Source: Stagonosporopsis chrysanthemi
Lineage: Eukaryota; Ascomycota; Dothideomycetes; Pleosporales; Didymellaceae
Length of the DNA stretch: 64,000 bases
Direction of reading: 5' to 3'
NCBI GenBank assembly: GCA_022560025.1
Contig: JAFISE010000035.1
Location: 161,913-225,912, forward strand
A model generated the notes under the pieces. The model ran no database searches and was not told the DNA's origin. It saw nothing but the letters and a program-made list of their open reading frames with translations. The position numbers were made by a program, and so were the translations under genes. Below are positions 53,574-64,000 of this stretch, piece by piece (within the stretch, counting starts at the first letter, position 1; every line of letters starts with the position of its first letter).

Positions 53574-54083
53574 TCAACGCCTCTTCTCCCCAACCTTCTC
53601 CTCCAGCGTCCTCACATAGCCCTCTATTCTCTGCACCGCGCTCTGCAGCGCATAGATGTCCTCGGTGAGCAGCTGGTTGCTCACGCGGTACTCGTCGATC
53701 ACGTAGTAGTACATGCCCGCGCCGGCGGTGGCGGTGCCGAGGAGGAAGCCAAAGAGTCTTGGGTATCGTATTAGCGCTACAGTCTTCGGGAGGCCGTGGT
53801 GGCGGATCTCCGGCGTGAGAGACTGGGGAGTATGGAGAGCAGGATGAATGTGCTTGAGAGAGGTTCGATATGTTTGGGTCGCGATTCCCGCCGAACCATG
53901 TGCCAGATGGGTGGCACACGACATGTGAAAGAAGAGGAAGACGACTCACCCTCCCCTGAAAGCGCCGACAGGCCTCCTGACCGGTGCAACAAGCGGCCTC
54001 TCTTGTCTCAGCGCCGCGCTGGTCTGGAAACCGCGCGCGCCGTTGGCAGCCCGGAGCGCCGGGCGGAGGACACGGGATGCCAT
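53574..54083 (-). CDS. Small mitochondrial single-pass membrane protein
   Basis: Two exons, 53950-54083 and 53574-53757 (192-bp intron ending ACGATACCCAAG, join G|G before the helix); 105 aa. A clear mitochondrial presequence (MASRVLRPALRAANGARGFQ, with the cleavage-like TSAALRQ) is followed by one glycine-rich helix (GGLFGFLLGTATAGAGMYYY) and a charged coil (RVSNQLLTEDIYALQSAVQR, then VRTLEEKVGEKRR). Glycine-rich single helices of this kind oligomerise; small inner-membrane proteins of the MICOS or respiratory-assembly type look like this, but I cannot name the family. The intron starts GTGAGT and has a CTAATACGA branch region. Confidence 0.75.
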
Positions 54084-54766
54084 TGTGTATCGAGGTGGTT
54101 CTCTCCGTACAGATCGTGGGATATCGGGTTTGTTGGGTGCGTTGTCAGGTGGGTGGGTGCTTGGTGCTGCCTGCGTGCGTGTGACGTGATGTTGCTTGAA
54201 GCTGGAGCTTCTCCGCTCGGGAGAGCTCGTGAGACCCTGGCTGAGCTAGGCCTGTTTGGGAGGACTGTATTGACCGTCGTGCTCGGATGCTCCCTTACTG
54301 CGTTTCTGAACAGCATACATCTTTGTCGTAGTATTACAGCAGTAAACTAGAGATGTGCGCAGGCTGTGCTGCTAATCTGGCCTCACACATGTTCTACTTT
54401 GGGATTGTGTTTGGATACAAGAGATGCAACACGAGGATTATATTATGGCCTTTGACAAGGTAGACTTCGTACGGCCAGGACTGATATTGCAGTCAATTGG
54501 AATTATGCAGCGCGTGTTCTGACACGACGTGGAGTGCTGAAGCGCGCCTTCGATGTAAGATTCCAGCGCAGCACGCCACTGCCATGCACGTAAATATATT
54601 GGTCGTACTTGGCAGGAGCGATCAGACAAATCAATGAACGCCGTACCAGGCTTGAAGTCCGTCAAAAACCGAATAGAATGACGAGCCGAACTCGACGACA
54701 TAACACCACCCATGCATAACAATACCAAAACGCCTACCCAACAACAGTTCAATCAATCATAAGTCT
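54084..54766. other. Intergenic, no gene seen
   Basis: 683 bp between the 5' end of the mitochondrial protein gene and the 3' end of PCP1; AT-rich in its right half. Confidence 0.5.
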
Positions 54767-57700
54767 CTACCTCGCGATCCTCGAACCAGCGCCAGGTCTC
54801 TTGCCACTCTGCCTACGCATACTCTCTAGCTTCTGCTTCAACTGCTCATGAATCTTGCGGTTCTGTGCCCAGCCCTCGCTCAGCTTCTGCATCCTCAGCG
54901 CTGCGATGACAGCTAGAGCCGCCGACTTCAGCTTAGGACGGCGCTCGTGTACGGTGATGTCTGGTGTGATGCCCATCTGCGAGATGAGATTGAGATCCTC
55001 TTGGTTGCTGTGCGTATGTTAGAAATATTACGACCACGAAACTAGAAGAAACGTACCATTCGTTGTAGGTCTGGATCTGCATGAGGAAGAAGCGTTTCTG
55101 GTATCCCAGTGCTTCGCGGAACGACTCGGCTCGTGAGCAGCGGGCGCGCAGGAATTGGATCTGCTTCGCAAGGCCGTTGATCTCCTTGATGTGGCGCTTC
55201 TCGAGAGCCTGTGTCTGCGCATCCAGATCGTATGCCTCGTGCTGCGCCTTCTGCTGAACTGCCTTTGCGGATGCCTGCAGAAGACGGAGCTGCGATTCTT
55301 TCTCGCGCAGACGCGACTCCAAGTCACGAAGCTCGCGCTCTATGGACGTTTTCTCTTCGCGCTGCGTGGCCTTGATCTCATTCTGAATCTTACGATGTTG
55401 TACGTCCTTCTCTCGGAGGCGAGCCTCGAGATCATGGAGCTTGTTCTCCAAGACTGCCTTCTCTTCACGTTGCAGAGCGCGTGACTCAGATTGAGACGAG
55501 GCAATTTGGCCTTCCTTCTCCCGGAGTAGCGACTCGAGAACAGCAATCTTCTTTTCGAGGGAAGCCTTCTCCTCCAAGACGTCATCAGCATCCTCCTGGA
55601 GGACCTCGAGCTCATCCTCATATTCCTGCTTTTGGCGGTTCATACTATCTCTAAGCTCCTCCAGAGCTTCGAGTCGCTCTTCGGCTAGTTGCTGGACAGA
55701 ATCAACCTGCCTTCTCTGTGCGTTGATTTCGTCGCGCAGAGCCTCGAGCTCATCATCGCGCTTCCTAACAAGATCCTGCATGACATCAATCTGAGTATCC
55801 GGCTCGTCGGCGTGGTTTCGCATGGCGTCCAGCTCGGCATCACGCTCAGAGACCGTCTTGCGAATCGTTTCCAGCTCCCGCGTACGGTCGTTGAGGTCGC
55901 TCTTGAGCCGCTTAAGCTCGTCAAGTGCATTCTCCTGTGCATCAATCTTCCTCTGGAACGCAGCCACATCACGCTCTCGAGACTGCAGGGTCGATTGCAA
56001 GCTTGACAAGTCGCGTGAAAGGGCGTCTCTCTCTCGTGTGACCTTTTGCAGCGCTTCGATCTGTGTGTCTTTGTTGGACATGGTCAAACGTAGAGTCCGC
56101 ATCTCACGCTCAGTGTCATCGCGTTCCTGGCGAAGAGTGGCCACCAAAGCATCGCGATCGTTGTTTCCTCTGTTGAGCCGGTCGACCTGCGCATTCTTGT
56201 CTGCCATCTTTGACGTCAGGTTGTCCTGCTCACGTCGTAGATCAGACAGCTCCCGTGAAAGAGAGTCACGCTCTCGCATGGCTTTGCCAAGAGCATCCCC
56301 TTGCGCGCTCTTGCTAGTCAGTGTTGATCGTAGGCCCTGAATCTCCTGCGTAGCGTCATCGCGCTCGCGACGAAGAGCAGCCAGTTCCCCGAGTTCCCGG
56401 TCCTTCTGCGTGATAGTCTGCCGCAACTGTTGCAGCTGCTTTTCGTACTCGGAAACGTCGCGTTGGAGGCGGGCAATCTGTTGCGTTGAGTCCTGGAATT
56501 GTCTGCGGTAGTCCTCAAGCTCGTCCGCCCTAGACTCGGCAGCATCAACTCTCGATTGAAGAAGCTCGATCTCGACGCCCTTCTCTCGAGTGACGTCAAC
56601 CACCTTCTGCTGGGCGTCGTGCGCAGACTGTCGTGCAAGCTGGACTTGGTTGTCGCCCTTGGATTCGGCAAGCTGCACACGCTCGTTCAGGGCGTCAAGC
56701 TCCGCATCTTTCTCTGTCTGTATTGTGTGCATGCGTCGCTGCAGCTCTTTGATATCGGCATCTTTCTCGCGTTCGAGTGATCGTAGACGTTCGTCGACAG
56801 CGGCGAGTTCATTACGCTTCTGCGTCTCCACCTCCTCAAGCTCCTGTTCCGCCTCGTCCAACTGTTGCTCAAGCTCGCGAAGCTGCTGGTCGTTGCCGTT
56901 TTCAGCAGCATCGAGCCTGTCCTGCAGCCTCTCGAGCTCTGCCTCCTTGGCGCGTTCAAATGACCTCAGCTGATCCTCCAGATCCTCGATCTTCTCCTTC
57001 TGTTCCTCAATCTGCTCAATCTGTGTCTGAATCTGCCGTTCTTTGTCGACTACATCTTTGTCTTTCGTTTGCGACGCCGAGTGCAGTTGTCCTTCGAGCT
57101 CAATCACTCGGTCTGCTTCTTTCTGCAGTCGACGGTTCTGCTCCTCAAGCTCAGTAATCCTCTGGACCTGCTGGGACAATTGGCGATTCTCTTGTTCCAG
57201 CTCGTGCACGCGGTCAGCTTGTTGTCGTAGTTCGCGCTCGCTCTGTTCGAGCTCCGTGATGCGGTCGGTCTGGTCTCGAAGCTGACGATCCTTCTCTTCG
57301 ATGTCAGCAGATGACGGGCCTTGCGCATTCTTCAGCTTGTTCTCCAGCTCCTCAATCTGGTCCTCGTGCTCGTCGAGTAGCTGGTCTCGTCGCGACATCT
57401 CAGCCCGAGCAATCTCTAGTTCTGAGCTGACCTTCTCCAGCTCGTCCTCTGCGCTGCGTGCTTCTTCCACTTTGTCCTCAAGACGCTCGATTTCAGCAGC
57501 GCGCTCCTCAGCCAGTCGGCGCAGCTCGTCCATCTCTTCCCGCATGCCAGCGTCGGCGTGTCGCTTCTTGACTTTCTCAGCATAGTCGCGCAGCTGCTGT
57601 TTGTAGCTGTCGAGCTCCTTCTCCGCCGCCTTTAGATCCTTAGAGTACTGCTTAATGTCGCGCGACATGGTGACTTTTTCCGACTTGAGGCTGACGTTCT

Positions 57701-58316
57701 CCTCCATGGTCCTGACATTAAACTCTGGCCCCATCTTCTTCAGGTTCTCCTCCAGAAAATGGATCTTCAGCTTGAGACCGAAGTTCTCCTTGTCGATCTG
57801 CTCCAGGCGCGCTTCCTGTTCCCGCAGTGTGAGGACGTTGCCTTTGCCATTCCCCATATCAAGCTCACCCTCACCGCGTCGCGGAAGGGCCATTGGTGTG
57901 CTCATTGCGCTTGAGCTGGGATCGGGTATCTGTGTGCGGCCTTCGAAAGAGTGGTCGAAGGAGCTAGATTGCACGTCGAGCCCACTGGCTTCGGGGAGGG
58001 GCGAGTCGCTCATTCGAAAGCCATTCCTAAGGGCAGCGGGAGTAGTCATCTTGCCGTTGAGAAGGCCGGAGACCTGGCGGGTGCGGTTGGCGGTTGCGCT
58101 CTTCAGCATGGGCGTGAACTCGTTCTTCGCGTTGGGGTTGCGCAGGGCGGCGAGCGGGTTGCGGGGTGTGCGTGCGCCGCCCATCTTCTTGAAGAGTTCG
58201 TCGCGGCCGGCGGGAGCCTGGAACGACTCTTCTCTGCTGAACGAGAGGTCATTCTGAGTGAAGCGCGTCGCGTCGCCGACCTCGGTGCGCGGCGTGTCCG
58301 GGAGGTAGTTCGCCAT
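54767..58316 (-). CDS. PCP1: Spindle pole body protein Pcp1/Spc110 type (CM1 and PACT motifs)
   Basis: Two exons, 55057-58316 and 54767-55007 (49-bp intron, join TG|C giving YNECNQEDL); 1166 aa. Residues 1-155 are disordered, with many Ser/Thr-Pro sites. At about 158-215 is a CM1 (centrosomin N-terminal) motif: LTLREQEARLEQIDKENFGL then KIHFLEENLKKMGPEF, which binds the gamma-tubulin complex. About 830 residues of continuous coiled coil follow. The C-terminal 110 residues (EALGYQKRFFLMQIQTYNEC, then KLKSAALAVIAALRMQKLSE) fit the PACT-type anchoring domain that docks on calmodulin and the spindle pole body. CM1 plus long coil plus PACT is the layout of fungal Pcp1/PcpA (pericentrin/Spc110), which nucleates spindle microtubules on the nuclear side. 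Mto1/ApsB also has CM1, but I judge the C-terminus to fit Pcp1 better. Confidence 0.85.
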
Positions 58317-58578
58317 TATCGATGCTGTCTGCTAGAGTATGCGCATGAGTGAAAGAATTGTCAGTCGCCGGCGTGTGCACACCTCAGTCTGCGGACGAAG
58401 TGCATGTGTTATTGATCGTGCCCAAGGCGGAGCGTATTGTTTGTTGTTTGGCCGCATGCAGCCTAGCCCCCGCCGCAGGAAGGACCGAAAAGGCGGGCGT
58501 TCTCCTCAGCCAGTCACGTCACTAGTTCGCCGCTCATCAAGACTTTTTGTAACCAAGCTGTAATGCTCACCACTCAAC
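58317..58578. promoter_or_regulatory. Divergent promoter of PCP1 and the ecdysoneless-family gene
   Basis: 262 bp separate the two start codons. It contains TCACGTCA at 58514-58521, one base from the CRE consensus. Joint regulation is possible but not shown. Confidence 0.45.
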
Positions 58579-60714
58579 ATGGACTCTGGTGATGGTCTCA
58601 AGTGGTTCGGGGAAGGTTTCGACGGGTTTCCGAAGAAGCTCCCGGAGGACGTGGTAGAATACATCATCTTCATCATCGACACTAGGCTGTCAGACATCCA
58701 GACGCGCGAGCGTCTACAGGCCTTCCAGCGGGCTCTGCAGGACTTGAAGAAGAAGTTCTTGAAGGAGTATATCTGGCAGCGGGATGAGATCAAACTCGAC
58801 CTCGTGCGTGAGCACGATCGTTGGCTCCTGAAAGGACTGACAAACTACGGCGACAGCGTCGCTGACGAGTGGCTAATCGTATACTTCTTGCGCGAGCTGA
58901 GTAAAGAGTTCAAGGATGCCTGGATACGCATCTACGACACAGACGGCGAGTTCCTGCTGATCGAAGCTGCGAATGCGCTGCCCAAATGGCTTACGCCTGA
59001 AGTTGCAGAGCACAGAGTCTGGATCAATACACATCGCCTGCTTATCGTACCGTTGGGCAAGGAGGAGAGTCCAGCGCCTTTGCAGCTCGACAAAGCTCTC
59101 CAGATTTTAAGTGACACGCCAGCACGACCGCAGCAATATCTAAAAGTCGAGAAGGAGGCCTTCCACCGCCTGAACAACTACCCATCTGCCATCTCAGAGA
59201 ACCAGCACCATGCTACCCTTCCTCTCCCACGCAAAGTGGCACACATCTTGCATGCGAATCCATCCTACATATCCTCGGCCGTTGAAGCCTTCTATCTACG
59301 CGATCCCATCTCCTTGCGGTTGCTCCAGCCCGAGAAGTCCAAGACAGCACTACTATTCGCACCCGAAGATTTCGTCTCAGTCAGTGTTCGCTTCACAAAG
59401 GTGCTCTATGCGCAACTTCTAGGCCAGCACTGGAATCCACCTCCCCAATACGAGACTGCCATCGAGTCGTCGACCAAGTCCGGCCACTCACAAGAGAAGA
59501 GCGAGGTAGCCATCAAGCTCGCCGCAGGCATGCAAATGCTTGCTTCGCACTCGCTGTTCGCCGACAAGAAAGCAGTCCGCGAGATTCGCCTTTTGCTAGA
59601 AGACCTGGAGAACGAAGACGACACGCTGCCTACCGATGCCGAGATCGCTGCGTGGCCGAGGCGGGAAGACGACGAGAGCTGGCTGGACATTGACTTTTCC
59701 GAGTTTGAGAAGGAGTTGCAAGGCAAGGGGGGCGACAAGGGCTTTGGCGACAAGAACGCACAAGATAACCTGAAGAAAATGGTGGAGAGGTTCAACACGT
59801 TCCTTGCAGACGATGAGGCAGGGCATGAGGGCGCGAGTGCAGCGGAGAAAGATCCGATGGACGAGGACAACGACTCTGATCCTGGACGAGGGTGGGACGA
59901 CCCCGAGGACAGTAGTGATGACGAAGAAGACGAATCTTCGGCCTCGGCTCAAACTGCAAAGCCAACTCCCACAAGCAACCCCAAATCACAACCTAGAGCC
60001 GCAAAGGTTGAAGACGACGGCAACAACGACGACGACGACGACGACGACGACGAGTCCGACACCGCATCCTCCTCCTCCGCCGACGCCTCCGCCGACGCCG
60101 AGTACGCCGAATACGCCAAGTACTTCGAGACCTACATGACGCTCCCCGCGCACGAAAAAGCCTTACTCACCGACGACGCGCGCTCGCTAGCCCTCGCGCA
60201 AGACGCCGAAGCCGCCGAAGACGACGAGATCCGCAAGCTGACCGAAGCCATGGAAGCCGAGCTCTTCAGCCACGGCGCGCTGAGCCTCAACCCGGCCCCG
60301 GACCCCTCTGCTGCTCGAACGAAGAAAAGCCTCAAGAGCGCTGGGACAAAAACCGACGGCGGCGGCGCTACCGCTAAAGGGAAAGGGACAGCCAAAGGGA
60401 AAGGAAAGGGCAAAGGGAAAGCTAACGTCTCCTTCGCCACACCCACGGACCCCGATATCGAGGACATCCAGCGCCCCGACGACGAAGACGACGACAACGA
60501 CGTCCTGGATGAAGACTACAACCTCGTGCAAAACATGCTTGCAGCGTTCAAGGGGCAGGCCGGCGCCGCGGGGCCCGCAGGGAACATGCTGCGGGCGATG
60601 GGCATTCAGATGCCGCAGGATGCGGATGATGAGGTGCGGGGGTCTGGGAGGAGAGGGGAGGGCGGGAGGGCGAGTGAGAATCCGATGAGGAAGGGGGATT
60701 GGTATATGAAGTAG
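58579..60714 (+). CDS. Ecdysoneless/SGT1-family protein
   Basis: Single exon, 711 aa. It starts with LPEDVVEYIIFIIDTRLSDI and continues with a conserved body typical of the ECD/SGT1 family: DEWLIVYFLRELSKEFKDAW, RIYDTDGEFLLIEAANALPK and WINTHRLLIVPL, then HRLNNYPSAISENQHHATLP. The C-terminal 300 residues are acidic and disordered, with DSDPGRGWDDPEDSSDDEED, a long Asp run and a KGKGTAKGKGKGKGKA stretch, ending in a conserved DEDYNLVQNMLAAFKGQAG motif. Human ECD and its fungal relatives act in transcription and pre-mRNA splicing (ECD binds PRP8) and affect glycolytic gene expression in yeasts. It should not be confused with the CHORD/SGT1 co-chaperone. The start is the first ATG after the divergent promoter. 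Confidence 0.93.
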   Translation: MDSGDGLKWFGEGFDGFPKKLPEDVVEYIIFIIDTRLSDIQTRERLQAFQRALQDLKKKFLKEYIWQRDEIKLDLVREHDRWLLKGLTNYGDSVADEWLIVYFLRELSKEFKDAWIRIYDTDGEFLLIEAANALPKWLTPEVAEHRVWINTHRLLIVPLGKEESPAPLQLDKALQILSDTPARPQQYLKVEKEAFHRLNNYPSAISENQHHATLPLPRKVAHILHANPSYISSAVEAFYLRDPISLRLLQPEKSKTALLFAPEDFVSVSVRFTKVLYAQLLGQHWNPPPQYETAIESSTKSGHSQEKSEVAIKLAAGMQMLASHSLFADKKAVREIRLLLEDLENEDDTLPTDAEIAAWPRREDDESWLDIDFSEFEKELQGKGGDKGFGDKNAQDNLKKMVERFNTFLADDEAGHEGASAAEKDPMDEDNDSDPGRGWDDPEDSSDDEEDESSASAQTAKPTPTSNPKSQPRAAKVEDDGNNDDDDDDDDESDTASSSSADASADAEYAEYAKYFETYMTLPAHEKALLTDDARSLALAQDAEAAEDDEIRKLTEAMEAELFSHGALSLNPAPDPSAARTKKSLKSAGTKTDGGGATAKGKGTAKGKGKGKGKANVSFATPTDPDIEDIQRPDDEDDDNDVLDEDYNLVQNMLAAFKGQAGAAGPAGNMLRAMGIQMPQDADDEVRGSGRRGEGGRASENPMRKGDWYMK

Positions 60715-62686
60715 ATTTAGAGGGGGGGGGGGGGGAAGGATAATAATAGAGATGATGTACTGCGTGTGTGTGTGTGGGTATGGCAAACCCCGGTTTGTCT
60801 GGTTCGTTGGTTGGGTCTGTGTTGGTGTAATTTTCGTCTCAAGGGGTTTTGGTGGGTAGTGAGTGAGGAGCGTGAGGATAATTGTGTTGCTGCTGGCTCT
60901 GCGGTGCAGTGACGAGCGAACACAGTCCAATTGCACCATGTTCGAAGTGTTGCATACACACACATAGCTCACCGCTTTATGCCGTTTGATCCAGTGTACT
61001 ACAATACAACACAATACAAACATGGGAGTTTGGCATCTTGCAAGACATAGAAGTGGGTCAGCGGAGGGGAGGCTACCTATCCCCTTCAAGATTGATCAGA
61101 TCATCACCCATGCATGATTGATCTTCCGGGCGGGCACCCGGACAACACCAACATGCAGGAAAACGTGCGGTCTTGGAAACCCCTCGGGCAGCAGCAAGGG
61201 TGTTGGAATGATTGTGTTGTCCTTTGCTTGGGCCGTCGAGACGGTCAGCTTGACGCACGCACACGCCTTCGCAAGAAGGGCGGAAAATTCAGATAGAAGA
61301 TGACTGCAGGCAGACCATAGGGGAGTCTTGAGGGGCGCGCCGACTGCATTGGCCGATGTCAGATGGATGGCGCAACGGCTGCGGCGCTAGGTGAAAAGTC
61401 GCAATGCAGCAGGGCTCGTGTGGCTGGACAGCCGATGAGTCAAAAGATGCCAGATGCGGCGAGTAGTGATGGCAAAAGATTTTTGCTGGTTTGTTGGCTC
61501 GTACGACGATTGGTGCCGATGATCGTGGATTATTAGCTACGACGTTCTCATCTCAACATCGATGGATTACCAGCGCCCCCGCTGCTGAGACGCGCAGGCG
61601 CGCTGCCGATACCCGATCCCTGGCGTTCTGGAGCAGGCGCGATGAGCTCATGCCAATTCTCGAAATTCACCACAAGTACATACTTTCATCGTCGCGCGGA
61701 TGTCGCCGGGAAGCAGTTATATGTGTGGCGTCAACGCCTTACAGTGGGCTGGGGTGCATTGATCAGCTGGCTGCCTTCGCGTAGGAATACCCGCTCGGGA
61801 GCTTACACTAACCCCCAGGCGCTAGCAAATGCTTACACAGTAGCAGCAGAGAGCGTGACGTCGATCGACCAAGTCGCCAATCGCAGAGGAAGGAAGTCTG
61901 CGGAGCTTGGCATGGGGTGGGCGTGCTCGGAAGGCGTCGAGTTTCCTGCACTGCTTGGTGCGGAAGAGTGGGAATGCTCTCGGTCCAGATCGAGAATGTG
62001 ATGCGGTAGACTTGCCTGCGATGCGGCATGCGATCAGGTTTGGGGGTTGAGGAAGGGCGGCGGCCGTCCGCTGTGCTCGCCGAGACGGATATATGGGTTC
62101 TCCGAGCCCGAATGCAACTCGCATATTGCCAGTTGCACAGATGTGGTGTAAGACAGCGAAACGATGGTGCTGCTGGCCGCACTGCCTCCCCCGCAACGCA
62201 CTGCGAATGGTGCGGACGCACAGGTGTGGCGGAGGACAGGGCTTACATGCAATACTGGACCAGTATCGAGATTACGCACAAGTTGAGCAGAGCGAAGTTT
62301 GCCGGGAGCGCCCACATGAGAAACGTGCGGTGGCTGCCGGGAAGCTCCACCCAAGTGCTGCCGGGCGCTAGTTCGCAGCTTTGCGTCACGGGGACTTGAC
62401 CAAGTCGCGATCGAAGATGATACCGCGCTGACAAAAGTCCTCTCGTGATGCCGATGCTTTGTCGATTCCACATGTTTCCGCAGGTTCCGGTGCAGCATAA
62501 GACGATAACGGCCTTGCGGCCGTGTCTGAGACCGATCATTCCTAGTCTTTCTCGGCCATTCGTACGAAGCTTGAATTCCACAACATATAGCTGGGCTCCC
62601 GCTGTCGCGCTCGCTCTGGCAGCTCACCTGGACTCTGGCGCAACTACTCTCTACCTAGCAGTCTTGTTGTCGTTTGCGCTCCCTGC
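60715..62686. other. Intergenic, 2 kb, no gene seen
   Basis: Starts with a 14-nt poly-G run (60722-60735) and a GT repeat (60763-60776) in the 3' region of the upstream gene. Frames up to about 200 codons on both strands lack recognisable domains. The YTP1-like promoter should lie at the right end. Confidence 0.5.
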
Positions 62687-63895
62687 ATGGCCCGCAATAC
62701 CCGAACACTAGCCACCGCAGCACTGCTGTTACAGCTGCTTCCCCTAGCAATCGCTCATGGCGACGAGCATGGCGGACCCATGGATATGGGCGGGCAGGAT
62801 GCTCCAGCCGTGCCATCTCAGGGCGACGGCCACCAAAGCTATTGGAGCTTGTCCGAGCATGCGACTCTGATGTACTGGCACATCGCACTGGAAGTCCTCG
62901 CATGGGTGGTGATCGCGCCCGTGGCAGTAATGCTGAGCATTGCTCGGTCGCGATACGTGCTTCCCTCGCAGTTTGCGTTCCTTGTCGTCAACGCGCTGGC
63001 GCTTCTGATTGGCGTCGTGTACAACCACAAAACCCCAGAGCTGTACGAGAACAACGCGCACAGCAAGACTGGGTGGATCATCACCTGGATCGCGTGCGCT
63101 TGGGTGTTCATGGCTCTGATCCAAGCATACATGGACCGCAGCCATGCGCATTCGTTCGACGATGAGTCCACACAGCCACTCAACGCCGCGAACATGGCCG
63201 AGTACCAGCGCGTCAAAGAAGAGGATATCGAGAGCCCATACAGGTATTCCAATGACTCTGGCCAGGGGACTGAACGCAACTCAGCGTCCCTGTACGGCAA
63301 CTCTCGATCACCGAGCGTGGAGTCGGAAACCCAGCCATTCCCTGGACCGACGAGGAGAAACACCCACGACGAGCTCGATGACCTGGAAGACGTGAACTTT
63401 GACAAGCCGGCCCCAAAATCGCGCTTCGATGCCTTCTTTTCTCGCAACGTGGCGCGCTTCGTGGTGGGCCGGACCGCAAAGGCCGTCCGCTTGCTGTATG
63501 TGGTGTTTGAGCGCACAATCATCATCCAGGGACTCGTCGCTATCCTCACCGGTACCGTCGTATACGGCGGCATCGCCCACGGCGGTGCTGTCTTCAACGT
63601 GCTGGCGCACTATATCAAAGGCGGCATCTTCTTCGTCTACGGCTTCCTCACCCTCGGCCGCTGGATGGGCGCATTCGCCGATCTGGGCTGGGCGTGGAAC
63701 ATGAAGCCGTCGAGGGACGTCGTGGGCCGCCGCAAGGCCAGCCTGCCGTCTGCCGAGTTCACCGAATCGTTCGTCATCTGGCTGTACGGCTGCACAAACG
63801 TCTTTCTCGAGCACCTCGCGGCGTGGGGCGACGCCTGGACCGCGCAGGATCTGGAGCACGTTTCCATCTCCGTCCTGTTCTTCGGCGGCGGTCTG
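62687..63895 (+). CDS. YTP1: YTP1-like multi-pass membrane protein, 5' part (continues past the window)
   Basis: First exon of 403 codons, ending phase 0 at CTG|GTAAGC; the rest lies beyond the window. A signal peptide (about residues 1-23, ending LLPLAIAHG) precedes a His/Gly-rich segment (HGDEHGGPMDMGG). Three helices follow (MYWHIALEVLAWVVIAPVAV; SQFAFLVVNALALLIGVVY; GWIITWIACAWVFMALIQAY). A polar loop with many Ser and acidic residues (about 150-250) leads to further helices: TIIIQGLVAILTGTVVYGGI, GGIFFVYGFLTLGRWMGAFA and ESFVIWLYGCTNVFLEHLA. The two helical halves match the DUF2427 and Ytp1-type domains. Biochemical function is unknown; the histidines and membrane position have prompted suggestions of metal or redox roles, which I cannot support from sequence. 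The intron that follows begins with a poly-C run. Confidence 0.88.
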
Positions 63896-63903
63896 GTAAG
63901 CCT

Positions 63904-63904
<1 letters not shown>

Positions 63905-64000
<96 letters not shown>
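63905..64000. repeat. Poly-C homopolymer, at least 96 nt, running off the end
   Basis: Begins nine bases into the intron of the YTP1-like gene and fills the rest of the window without a single other base. Confidence 0.95.

Noticed and set aside
1..64000. CRISPR array, bacterial operon, prophage or secondary-metabolite cluster
   Set aside because: The genes are intron-containing eukaryotic housekeeping genes; no regularly spaced repeats, no polyketide or peptide synthetase, terpene or P450 genes are present.
1..64000. tRNA and rRNA genes
   Set aside because: I looked in the gaps for B-box (GGTTCGAxTCC) patterns and rRNA sequence and found none convincing; a covariance-model search would settle it.

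Overview
The window is nuclear DNA of a filamentous ascomycete. The genes are split by short introns (mostly 45-120 bp, GT-AG, with CTAAC/CTGAC-type branch sites), intergenic gaps are small, and the proteins have ascomycete architectures: Spt7 with a bromodomain plus histone fold, Pcp1 with CM1 plus PACT, Sds23, a Sec7-PH exchange factor and a Ytp1-like protein. Three BTB-domain genes in 28 kb and the general style of the proteins point to Dothideomycetes. That is inference from family resemblance; no search could be run.

Layout. 0-9 kb: the 3' end of a tail-anchored protein gene, a messy convergent gap (CACTT array, poly-C tracts, 10-N assembly gap), an AT-hook nuclear protein, and SPT7 of SAGA. 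9-16 kb: a VanZ-like membrane protein, ribosomal protein RPS26, a mitochondrial rhomboid-like protein and the DEAD-box helicase DHH1. 18-28.6 kb: the complex I subunit NDUFA13 and tRNA methyltransferase TRM10 share a 224-bp divergent promoter; then come a carboxylesterase, a TLDc/OXR1 protein, a BTB protein with a RING-like zinc finger inside the BTB region, and a metacaspase. 31-44 kb: a Sec7-PH ARF-GEF, mitochondrial IF2 with a zinc knuckle, and the CBS protein SDS23. 45-54 kb: an unnamed membrane-anchored protein, two BTB genes, protein disulfide isomerase, a candidate small Myb/SANT gene and a small mitochondrial membrane protein. 54-64 kb: the spindle-pole protein PCP1, divergently paired with an ecdysoneless/SGT1 family gene, and a YTP1-like membrane protein that runs off the end.

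There is no gene cluster or operon in the bacterial sense; most genes are housekeeping genes (transcription, translation, RNA decay, secretion, mitochondria, mitosis). The more unusual content is (i) a family of about 230-bp terminal-inverted-repeat elements present in four copies (12.5, 17.5, 41.9 and 51.4 kb), all intergenic; (ii) the RING-in-BTB protein; (iii) a triplicated module at the N-terminus of TRM10; (iv) a zinc knuckle in mitochondrial IF2; and (v) very long poly-C runs, which look more like an assembly or sequencing artefact than biology.

Exon boundaries were placed by eye from splice signals, frame continuity and remembered family conservation. Several 5' ends, and the metacaspase and Myb gene models, are uncertain.
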